8,602 nt of DNA from Conexibacter sp. (GTDB lineage Bacteria > Actinomycetota > Thermoleophilia > Solirubrobacterales > Solirubrobacteraceae): assembly GCA_025964215.1 (NCBI GenBank), contig JAOPZG010000194.1:1-8602 (forward strand). Reading direction: 5' to 3'. The translations under genes were made by a program, and so were the position numbers. Of the stretch, positions 1 through 8,078 are shown in pieces; position 1 is the stretch's first letter, and every line of letters starts with the position of its first letter. The notes beneath the pieces are model-generated. The model had not been told where the DNA came from and made no database searches. It worked only from the letters and a program-made list of their open reading frames with translations.

Positions 1-936
1 CCGCGCGCGTTCTCGCCGGTCAACGGCGCGTACCTGTCGATCCAGATCGGCTCGCTCAGCGTGCAGCCGGCGGAGTTCGCGAAGATCGCGATCGTCGTCT
101 TCCTGGCGAGCTACCTGCGCGACACGCGCCAGCTCCTGGTCACCGCCGGCCGCCGCGTGCTCGGCGTGACGATCCCGCCGCTCAAGCACTTCGGCCCGAT
201 GCTCGTCATCTGGGGCACGTCGATGCTGCTGCTGTTCTACATCCGCGACATCGGCTCGTCGGTGATGTTCTTCGGCGCGTTCCTGGCGATGATCTACGTC
301 GCGACCGACCGGCTGTCGTTCGTCGTCGTCGGGATCGTCACCTTCGCGCTCGGCGGCTACCTCGTCGCGGGGCACATCGGCCACATCACCGACCGCGTCG
401 ACGCGTGGAAGCACCCGTTCGACCCGGTCCTGCTCAACCGCCTGCAGGGCGGCAGCTACCAGCTCGCCCAGGGGCTCTGGGCGCAAGCCGACGGCGGGAT
501 CCTCGGCCAGGGCTTCGGCCAGGCGGTGCTGCGGATCAGCGGCCAGTGCGCGACGACGACGACCTCGACGGTCAACTGCTCGCTGCTGCCCGCGCCGCAC
601 ACGGACTTCATCTACGCGGTGATCGTCAACGAGCTCGGCCTCGTCGGCGCCGCCGGGCTGTTGTGCGTGTACCTGCTCGTCGTCCAGCGCGGCTTCAAGA
701 TCGCGATGCTCGCCCGCGACTCGTTCTCCAAGCTGCTCGCGACGGGCCTGACGTCGGTCTTCGCGCTCCAGGTCTTCGTGATCGTCGGGGGCGTGACCAA
801 GTTGATCCCCTTGACCGGCGTCACGTTGCCGTTCGTCAGCTACGGCGGCTCCTCGGTGCTCGCGAACTTCGTGCTGCTCGCGCTGCTGCTGCTGATCTCC
901 GACCGCGCGCGGCGGGACGCCGAGTTGCCGGCATGA
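1..936 (+). CDS. rodA: RodA/FtsW-family peptidoglycan glycosyltransferase (SEDS), 5' truncated
   Basis: Polytopic membrane enzyme that polymerises lipid II into glycan strands, normally with a class B PBP such as the next gene product. The frame is open from base 1, so the N-terminus lies outside the window and 311 residues are visible. GTG at 61 is internal: the frame before it already encodes the family's segment leading into QPAEFAK. SEDS signatures follow: YQLAQGLWA (from about visible residue 152), GQGFG, PHTDFIYAV with the conserved Asp at visible residue 202 (position of the catalytic Asp in RodA), NELGLVG, and the C-terminal LIPLTGVTLPF-SYGGSS block. As I recall it, mycobacterial RodA has a similar LIPLTG block, which is why I prefer RodA to FtsW. 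The loop between GQGFG and HTDF carries a Thr-rich stretch with Cys at visible 183 and 193, possibly an extracytoplasmic disulfide. The TGA overlaps the pbpA ATG. RodA versus a second FtsW cannot be settled without the N-terminus. Confidence 0.93.
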   Translation, partial: PRAFSPVNGAYLSIQIGSLSVQPAEFAKIAIVVFLASYLRDTRQLLVTAGRRVLGVTIPPLKHFGPMLVIWGTSMLLLFYIRDIGSSVMFFGAFLAMIYVATDRLSFVVVGIVTFALGGYLVAGHIGHITDRVDAWKHPFDPVLLNRLQGGSYQLAQGLWAQADGGILGQGFGQAVLRISGQCATTTTSTVNCSLLPAPHTDFIYAVIVNELGLVGAAGLLCVYLLVVQRGFKIAMLARDSFSKLLATGLTSVFALQVFVIVGGVTKLIPLTGVTLPFVSYGGSSVLANFVLLALLLLISDRARRDAELPA

Positions 937-2371
937 ACAAGCCGATCAGCCGCCTGTTCATCGTCGCGCTGCTGATGTTCCTCGCGCTGCTCGGCTCGAC
1001 GTCCTGGTGGACGGTGCTGCGCGCTGACGACCTCGACCACGACACGGCCAACCACCGCGAGATCATCCGCGCGCAGAAGATCCGGCGCGGGACGATCTTC
1101 GCCGCGGACGGGTCGGTCATCGCGCGCTCGGTGCGCGACGACGAGGGCGTCTACCACCGCAGCTACCCGCAGGGCAAGCGCTTCGGCCATCCGGTGGGCT
1201 ACTCCTACGCCTCGATCGGCCAGTCCGAGCTCGAGCGCCAGCGCAACGACGACCTGACCGGGATCAAGAACGCGATCACCACCACCTTCGAGCAGCTCGT
1301 CGGCAAGGCGCGGGAGGGCGACGACGTCCGCACCTCGCTCGATCCCAAGGCCCAGCAGCTCGCGCTCGACGAGATCGCCAAGGTCGGCCAGAGCGGCGCC
1401 GCGGTCGCGCTCGACCCGCGCACCGGCGCGGTCAAGGTGATGGCCTCGACCCCGAGCTACGACCCCAACACGATCGCCGACAAGGGCAAGCTCGACGCGG
1501 CCAACAAGGACAACAAGAACACGCCGCTGGTCAACCGCGCCGTCCAGTTCGGCGCGGCGCCGGGCTCGACGTTCAAGGTCGTGACCTCGACCGCCGCGAT
1601 CGACAGCGGGCGGTTCTCGCCGTCCTCCACGGTCGACGGCGACAGCGGCCAGAAGTTCGCGAGCAGGCCGCTCGCCAACGACTTCAACCAGGACTTCGGG
1701 CAGATCGACCTCAAGACCGCGCTCGCGAAGTCGGTCAACACCGCGTTCGCGAACGTCGGGACGAAGCTCGGCGCCGCGACGATGAAGACCTACATGGAGC
1801 GCTTCGGCTTCGACGAGAAGCCGCAGCTCGACTACCCCAAGGACACCATGTCGGCCTCGGTAGTGGCGCCCAGCCCGCCGGGTCACGCGGTCTCGCCGAC
1901 GTCGCGCTACGTGGACCTCGGGCGGATGTCGATCGGCCAGGGCGGACTGCAGGCGACGCCGCTCCAGATGGCCCAGGTCGCCGCCGCGGTCGCCAACGGC
2001 GGCAAGCTCATGAAGCCCCATCTGACGACCAGGGTCGTCGACCGCGACGGCCGCACGGTCGACACGATCTCGCCCTCGCTCCAGTCCACCGTCATGAAGC
2101 CGTCGACGGCCGCCGCCGTGACCGACATGATGGTGGGCGTGGTGCAGAGCGGCACCGGCACGAAGGCTGCCATCCCGGGCATCCAGGTCGCGGGCAAGAC
2201 CGGCACGGCCGAGACCGAGTTCGGCACCAAGATCAACGACGTGTGGTTCATCGGCTTCGCCCCCGCCGACAACCCCCGCATCGCGGTGGCCGTCACCGTC
2301 AAGGCCGTCACCGGCTTCGGCGGCGACTTCGCCGCGCCCATCGCCCGCGACATCATGCAAGAGCTGCTCAA

Positions 2372-2375
<4 letters not shown>
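933..2375 (+). CDS. pbpA: Class B penicillin-binding protein (PbpA-type DD-transpeptidase)
   Basis: Crosslinks peptidoglycan stem peptides outside the membrane, as partner of the RodA-type polymerase encoded just before it. It has 480 residues, close to mycobacterial PbpA. The sequence shows a short cytoplasmic start, one membrane anchor (about 8-29), a small N-terminal region with the RRGTIFAADG motif, and a transpeptidase domain with all three active-site motifs: S212-T-F-K215 (nucleophile Ser212), S267-V-N269 and K422-T-G-T. No N-terminal glycosyltransferase domain is present, so it is class B. ATG at 933 is chosen because it gives the anchor directly and overlaps the rodA stop (ATGA). The frame is open further upstream, but that extension is Arg/Ala-rich shadow of rodA. 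No strong Shine-Dalgarno is seen, which fits termination-reinitiation from rodA. The kinase encoded next could regulate it, as reported for mycobacterial PbpA. That is inference here. Confidence 0.95.
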
Positions 2376-4296
<1,921 letters not shown>

Positions 4297-4300
<4 letters not shown>

Positions 4301-5265
4301 GGGTCGTCGTCCTCGGCGGCGGGCGCTCGTCCGAGCACGAGGTCTCGCTCGTCAGCGCGGCGACGGTCGCCGCGGGGCTGCGCGACGCGGGCCACGAGGT
4401 CGTCGCCGTCGAGCTGGCGCGCGACGGCACGTGGTGGCACGAGGGCGAGGAGCTGGCGCTCCATCCCGGTCGCGGGCTGCTCGAGGCCGACGTCGTCTTC
4501 CCGGTCCTGCACGGGCCGTTCGGCGAGGACGGCACGGTGCAGGGGCTGTTGGAGCTGCTGGACGTGCCCTACGTCGGCAGCGGCGTGATGGCGTCCGCGG
4601 TGTGCATGGACAAGGTGGTGTTCAAGGAGCTGATGGCGCAGGCCGGGCTGCCGCAGGTCGGCTACGCGCTGGTCGAGGCGGGGCGGGAGCGCCCGTCGCT
4701 GGAGGGCCTCGGCTTCCCGTTGTGGGTCAAGCCGGCGCGGCTGGGCTCGTCGGTCGGGATCGTCCGCGTGGAGCAGGCATCGGAGATCGACGCGGCGCTC
4801 GACGAGGCCTTCACCCACGACGACCGCGTGATCGTCGAGGCCTCGGCGCCCGGCCTGGAGATCGAGTCCTCCGTGTTGGGTGACACCCACGACGCGCGCG
4901 TCAGCGAGCCCGGCGAGATCGTCCTGCTCCGCGAGGGCTGGTACGACTACGAGGCGAAGTACACCGAGGGCGGCATGCGCCTCCAGTTCCCGGCCCGGAT
5001 CTCGGACACCGCCCGCGCGCTCCTGCAGGAGACCGCCGCCCGCGCCTTCGCCGCCGCCGGCTGCTCCGGCCTCGCCCGCGCCGACTTCTTCGTCGACGGC
5101 GAGACGGTGTTGTTGAACGAGCTCAACACCCTCCCGGGCCAGACCCCGACCTCCGTCTACGGCGTCCTCTGGGAGCAGTCCGGCCTGCCCTACCCGGATC
5201 TCGTCGACGAGCTCTGCCGCATCGCCGTCGCGCGCTTCGAGCGCGAGCGGGCGCTGCGGCACTAG
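4297..5265 (+). CDS. ddl: D-alanine--D-alanine ligase
   Basis: ATP-grasp enzyme that joins two D-Ala to make the dipeptide added by MurF to the peptidoglycan precursor (cytoplasm). It has 322 residues, somewhat short for actinobacterial Ddl but with every core motif. These are GGGRSSEHEVSL with Glu15, HGPFGEDGT (72-80), the ATP-site Lys145 in KPARLGSSVGI with Ser151, the omega-loop YDYEAKY ending in Tyr222, Arg260, and Mg2+ ligands Asp263, Glu275 and Asn277 in LNELNTLPG. The Tyr in the omega-loop is the usual D-Ala-D-Ala type rather than the D-Ala-D-lactate (VanA-like) type. The start is GTG 4297, overlapping the pknB stop as GTGA. It gives the expected N-terminal Rossmann strand VRVVVLGGG. 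No Shine-Dalgarno is evident, so expression probably depends on coupling to pknB. Its TAG shares four bases with the hipA stop on the other strand. Confidence 0.96.
5262..5265. other. Shared CTAG: convergent stop codons of ddl and hipA
   Basis: The palindrome CTAG holds ddl's TAG on the + strand (5263-5265) and hipA's TAG on the - strand (5262-5264). The two operons therefore meet with a 4-bp overlap and no intergenic terminator. Each transcript must run into the neighbour's antisense strand unless it ends by another mechanism such as Rho. Confidence 0.95.
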
Positions 5266-6518
5266 CCGGCGCGCCCGTAGCCCTCCAAGGCGTACGGGTT
5301 GAGGAACTGGCGCCGCCAGAAGTAGTCGCGGTCGACCGCGGTCAGCCGGCCGGCGTCGCAGACGTCGTCCCACTCGGCCTCGATGACGGCGAGCTGGTGG
5401 TCGATGATCGCGCGGGCCTGCTCCTCGCTGAGGAGGTAGGTCGGGGCCGCGCGCACGCAGCCGCCGAGCTGGCTCATGCGGTAGCCGTCGGGCCCGATCG
5501 CCATCGCCTGCGCGGCCTCGCCGCCGGCCCGGCCCTGCGGGCAGATGTCGTAGGCGGGCGTGAGGGCGAGCGCCGACCCGTCCCAGAACGCGGCGTGGTT
5601 GCGGGCGTGGTCGTCGGTGTTGCCGACGAGGATGTTGAAGGTGATGCGGGCGAACAGCTCGCGCAGCGTGCCCGGCGCGTCGGCGAAGCGCCGGCGGACG
5701 ATCTCGGCGAGCTCCGCGTAGCTGGCGTACCGCGCCAGCAGCTCGTCGAGCGCGAGCAGCGTGAGCGCCGAGATCATCGCGCGGCGCCCGCCTGCCGGCG
5801 TCCGGTCGAAGCGCTCGACGAGCAGGACGTCGCGGCCCATCGCCGTGGCCAGCTCGACGGGGGCGACGTCGAGGCCCGCGCGCCGCGCCAGCTCCATCGC
5901 GACGAACTCGCCCTTGACCACCGAGAAGCTGTCGGTCGTCGAGGAGAACTTGGCGATGTACTTGCGCTCGCCGCCGGCGAGCAGCGCCTTCGGGCGGGCG
6001 CCGCCGACGGAGCTGCCGTGCAGCAGCGCCCGATCCAGCGCGGGCGAGAGCGGCAGGCGCTGGTCGACGCGGTCGGCGGCCTCCAGCAGCTCCGCGAGCG
6101 GCGCGCTCGTGTGGTCGCGGGCGACGTACGTCGTGGCCGAGGCCTGGAAGTCGAGCGCGCCGATCCGATCGGACCCCGACTGCAGCAGGTAGGTCAACGG
6201 ATGCAGGTCGACCGGGTCCGCGCTGGTCGCGCCGGCGCCGAGCAGGTGCTGCATGATCACTCGCTGGCCCCAGGCGTCCGGCCCTGCGTCGGCGATGCAG
6301 CCGGCGATGCGCAGCCCGTCGAGCGGCGCGATCGCCCCGCGCCGCAGCGGCAGCTCGGGGAGGGAGAGCGGGATCGCGTCGTCGCGCTCGAGGTAGCTGC
6401 GGCCGTAGTTGAACTCGACGGCGGCGCCGACCGCGGTCAGGCGGCCGGCCACCACCGGCGCGGTGGCGCCCGGGAGCCAGATCCAGGCGAACGCCTCCCC
6501 GGGAGCGCTAGAAGTCAT
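5262..6518 (-). CDS. hipA: HipA-family Ser/Thr kinase toxin (type II toxin-antitoxin)
   Basis: Kinase toxin of the HipA family. Known members phosphorylate aminoacyl-tRNA synthetases (GltX for E. coli HipA), blocking translation and promoting persistence. The target here is unknown. The 418-residue length is typical. An N-terminal subdomain (about 10-125) precedes the kinase core. The ATP-loop motif HGSSVGGARPKA (168-178) has Ser170 where E. coli HipA autophosphorylates Ser150. It is followed by KYIAKF with Lys190, LLVERFDR (232-239), and the catalytic motif NTDDHARN (300-307), with Asp302 as base and Asn307. TPAYDICP has Asp324 at the metal-binding position. All catalytic residues are intact, so the toxin is probably active when free of HipB. 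ATG 6518 lies inside the end of hipB (11-bp overlap), with GAGG about six bases upstream as ribosome-binding site. Base composition matches the neighbours, so there is no sign of recent transfer. Confidence 0.94.
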   Translation of the reverse strand: MTSSAPGEAFAWIWLPGATAPVVAGRLTAVGAAVEFNYGRSYLERDDAIPLSLPELPLRRGAIAPLDGLRIAGCIADAGPDAWGQRVIMQHLLGAGATSADPVDLHPLTYLLQSGSDRIGALDFQASATTYVARDHTSAPLAELLEAADRVDQRLPLSPALDRALLHGSSVGGARPKALLAGGERKYIAKFSSTTDSFSVVKGEFVAMELARRAGLDVAPVELATAMGRDVLLVERFDRTPAGGRRAMISALTLLALDELLARYASYAELAEIVRRRFADAPGTLRELFARITFNILVGNTDDHARNHAAFWDGSALALTPAYDICPQGRAGGEAAQAMAIGPDGYRMSQLGGCVRAAPTYLLSEEQARAIIDHQLAVIEAEWDDVCDAGRLTAVDRDYFWRRQFLNPYALEGYGRAG

Positions 6519-6840
6519 CGTCGACCTCGCGCTTGGGCGCCCGGACGCGCTGCGGCAGCAGGGCGCTGCGCGCGGTCACGAGGTCGAGGTCGAGCGCGAG
6601 GCGCGCGCGGTCCTCGTGGAAGAGCGGCACGCCGACCAGCGTCGCGACCTCGAAGACCGTCCCGATCGCGACGCCGAGGTCGCCCTGCTCGACCTTGCGG
6701 AGCGTGGGCGTCGTGATCCCGGCGCGGCCGGCGAGGTCCTTCTGCGACCAGCGCCGCTCGCGGCGGGCGGCCTGGATCTGGGTGCCGAGGACCTGGGCGG
6801 CCTCGATCGCGTAGCGGGAACGGGGGCGCGGTCCAGGCAC
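6508..6840 (-). CDS. hipB: HipB-family antitoxin, XRE/Cro-type HTH repressor
   Basis: Antitoxin and DNA-binding repressor that neutralises HipA and represses the hipBA promoter. It has 110 residues. The helix-turn-helix of the XRE/HTH_3 type spans about 18-75: LGTQIQAARRERRWSQKDLAGRAGITTPTLRK is followed by the family's E-Q-G turn and a helix ending in VGVPLF. The C-terminal tail is basic then acidic (KREVDDDF), and in HipB relatives such tails can be flexible. GTG 6840 is the only good start: no ATG precedes the HTH, and an AT-rich non-coding segment lies immediately upstream. No Shine-Dalgarno precedes the GTG, and a -10-like TATCCT sits eight bases before it, suggesting a leaderless or near-leaderless mRNA. 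The stop overlaps hipA by 11 bp, which would couple toxin translation to antitoxin translation. Confidence 0.92.
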   Translation of the reverse strand: MPGPRPRSRYAIEAAQVLGTQIQAARRERRWSQKDLAGRAGITTPTLRKVEQGDLGVAIGTVFEVATLVGVPLFHEDRARLALDLDLVTARSALLPQRVRAPKREVDDDF

Positions 6841-6845
6841 AGATG

Positions 6846-6864
6846 CAAAGGATAACGTTCTTTA
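6846..6864. promoter_or_regulatory. Putative HipB operator site 1 (CAAAG-N9-CTTTA)
   Basis: A quasi-palindrome with arms CAAAG (6846-6850) and CTTTA (6860-6864) around a 9-bp spacer. It matches the reverse complement of site 2 at 15 of 19 positions, including the first ten (CAAAGGATAA). It covers the likely -10 element, so binding there would block transcription of hipBA. Assigning it to HipB rests on position and symmetry only. Confidence 0.65.
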
Positions 6865-6878
6865 TGGCTTCAAAGCAA
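6849..6878 (-). promoter_or_regulatory. Putative hipBA promoter
   Basis: On the - strand, TATCCT (6854-6849) fits the actinobacterial -10 pattern TAnnnT. A weak -35-like TTGCTT (6878-6873) lies 18 bases further upstream. Only eight bases separate the -10 from the hipB GTG, so transcription would start at or within a few bases of the start codon. The local AT-richness supports a melting site. The -35 is poor (only TTG matches), so the exact promoter is uncertain. Confidence 0.6.
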
Positions 6879-6889
6879 ATTATCCTTTG
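6871..6889. promoter_or_regulatory. Putative HipB operator site 2 (CAAAG-N9-CTTTG)
   Basis: A second quasi-palindrome with perfect outer arms CAAAG (6871-6875) and CTTTG (6885-6889) and a 9-bp spacer. It is oriented opposite to site 1, with site centres 25 bp apart. It overlaps the presumed -35 region. The outer parts of sites 1 and 2 form a perfect 10-bp inverted repeat, CAAAGGATAA (6846-6855) and TTATCCTTTG (6880-6889). Two dimers could bind side by side, as E. coli HipB does at its multiple operators. Confidence 0.63.
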
Positions 6890-6901
6890 GCTTGTCGCCG
6901 C

Positions 6902-7105
6902 CTAGCGCTTCGGCGGCGGTGGGACCGAGGTCGTCTTGCGCGCCTGGTCCTGGGCGCGGAGGCGGTGGGCGAGGTTGAGCTTGGTGGCGTGCTCGTCGTC
7001 GGCGGTGAGCCGGATGGTGGCGGCGGTGTCCGAGGGGGACTTGGAGGGCTTGGGCTTGGTGCGGCGCATCCCGGCGAAGGTCGGGAGCGAGGGGAGGGAG
7101 GCCAT
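6902..7105 (-). CDS. Small basic hypothetical protein, 67 aa
   Basis: I do not recognise this protein. It has a hydrophobic/Pro start (MASLPSLPTFAGMRR), a Lys/Pro/Ser-rich stretch (about 17-26), a probable helix with TADDEHATKLNLAHRLRAQDQ (about 34-54) and a PPPPKR end. No membrane segment or signal peptide is evident. The coding case rests on composition: nearly every codon ends in G or C (one clear exception, CCA near the end), matching neighbouring genes. ATG 7105 is the obvious start, but no clear Shine-Dalgarno or promoter is seen. It lies 91 bp downstream of the ligD-like gene on the same strand and could be cotranscribed with it. That 91-bp gap (7106-7196) holds a perfect 10-bp palindrome, GGGGATCCCC (7164-7173), and nothing else I can identify. 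Its end is 61 bp upstream of hipB, but hipB has its own likely promoter, so a functional link to the toxin module is not implied. Confidence 0.62.
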   Translation of the reverse strand: MASLPSLPTFAGMRRTKPKPSKSPSDTAATIRLTADDEHATKLNLAHRLRAQDQARKTTSVPPPPKR

Positions 7106-7196
7106 GGTCCGAGTGTCGGCCGCGGGTGGGCGCGAGCTGAGGTCGACGGCCGGCGGCGGACGTGGGGATCCCCTCGCCGGGTGATGGCCGGGCGGC

Positions 7197-8078
7197 TCAG
7201 CCCTTCGGCAGCTTCGGCAGCGCGCGTGCGGCGCCGGCGATCCCGGCCCACGGGTCGCCGCCGAGCGCGTCCAGGCGCTCCAGCACCGACTTCAGCGTCC
7301 AGCCGTCGGGCTTCAGCCCGTCGTCCTCCAGCTCCTCCCAGCGCAGCGGCGTCGCGACCGGCGCGCCCGGGCGGGGCCGCGGTCCGTAGGGCGGGACGAC
7401 CGTCTGGGACTGGCCGTTGCGCGCGACGTCCAGGTAGAGCCGGTCGTCGCGCTTGGCCTTGTGGAACTCGGTGGTCAGCGTGTCGGGATGCTCCGCGGCG
7501 AGCGCGGCGGCGAAGGCGCGCGACCAGGCGAGGACGTGCTCGACGTCGCGCGTGCGCTTCAGCGGCACGACGACGTGGATCCCGCGCGAGCCGGTGACCA
7601 TCGCGAACGGCTCGAGCCCGCGATCGCGCAGCGCCGCCCCGCACGCCAGCGCGGCGGCGCGCACCGCCCCGAAGTCCTCGTGCGAGGGATCGAGGTCGAT
7701 GACCAGCCGGTCCGGGCGATCCAGCCGATCGGCTCGCGCGGTGAACACATGCGGCGTCACGCACCCCTGCTGCGCCAGCCACTGGAGCGTCTCGCGATCG
7801 TTGGCGAGCAGGTGGTGCACGGTCCCGTCGCGCTTGGGCACGCTCACCCGCGCGATCCAGTCCGGCGCGCCCTTCGGGATCTCCTTCTGGAAGAACCCGC
7901 CATCCCCGACCGCCCCGCGGAAGCGCTGGAGCGACACCGGCCGGTCGCGCACGTGCGGCACCATCACGTCCGCGATCGCGCCGAAGTAGTCATACAAGTC
8001 GCGCTTGGTCAGCCCGGCGTCGGGCCACAGCACCCGCTCGGGATGCGTCAACCGCACCGTGTGCGCCCCGTCGCTCAT
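7197..8078 (-). CDS. ligD: Stand-alone LigD-type polymerase/primase domain protein
   Basis: Archaeo-eukaryotic-primase-like polymerase of the LigD family, which adds nucleotides, with a preference for ribonucleotides, at breaks during Ku-dependent non-homologous end joining. It has 293 residues and is essentially only the polymerase domain. The sequence shows LTHPERVLWPD near the start, GFFQKEIPKGAPDWI (61-75), and the metal-binding D128-L-D130 in VIDLDPS. TGSRGIHVVVPL follows with His168, then DDRLYLDVARN with third acidic residue Asp217 and YGPRPRPGAPVATPL. All three catalytic carboxylates are present. The ATP-dependent ligase and 3'-phosphoesterase domains of full LigD are missing, and no frameshifted remnant is seen nearby, so it is naturally split. 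ATG 8078 overlaps the upstream gene's TGA (ATGA). The open frame extends to 8414, but that extension is shadow of the upstream gene. Ku and ligase partners would have to be elsewhere. Confidence 0.92.
   Translation of the reverse strand: MSDGAHTVRLTHPERVLWPDAGLTKRDLYDYFGAIADVMVPHVRDRPVSLQRFRGAVGDGGFFQKEIPKGAPDWIARVSVPKRDGTVHHLLANDRETLQWLAQQGCVTPHVFTARADRLDRPDRLVIDLDPSHEDFGAVRAAALACGAALRDRGLEPFAMVTGSRGIHVVVPLKRTRDVEHVLAWSRAFAAALAAEHPDTLTTEFHKAKRDDRLYLDVARNGQSQTVVPPYGPRPRPGAPVATPLRWEELEDDGLKPDGWTLKSVLERLDALGGDPWAGIAGAARALPKLPKG

Noticed and set aside
61..63. GTG at 61 as the real start of the rodA gene
   Set aside because: The frame is open to base 1 and encodes conserved family sequence before QPAEFAK. 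Starting at 61 would remove several membrane helices needed by a SEDS protein.
5397..6716. Open + strand frame of 439 codons antisense to hipA and hipB
   Set aside because: Low-complexity Arg/Ala/Gly composition and no domain. The hipA frame opposite carries all the kinase motifs.
6846..6889. The 10-bp inverted repeat read as an intrinsic terminator for the 67-aa gene
   Set aside because: The stems are AT-rich and 24 bases apart, with no T-run after the hairpin. Two matching quasi-palindromes over a promoter fit operators better.
6864..6905. A 13-codon + strand mini-frame (MASKQIILWLVAA) inside the hipB upstream region
   Set aside because: It has no ribosome-binding site or + strand promoter and coincides with the operator palindromes. 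An AT-rich patch gives such short frames by chance.
7164..7173. Perfect 10-bp palindrome GGGGATCCCC in the 91-bp gap, considered as a terminator or operator
   Set aside because: It has no loop and no following T-run on either strand. A short GC palindrome is common in this composition, and nothing ties it to a gene.
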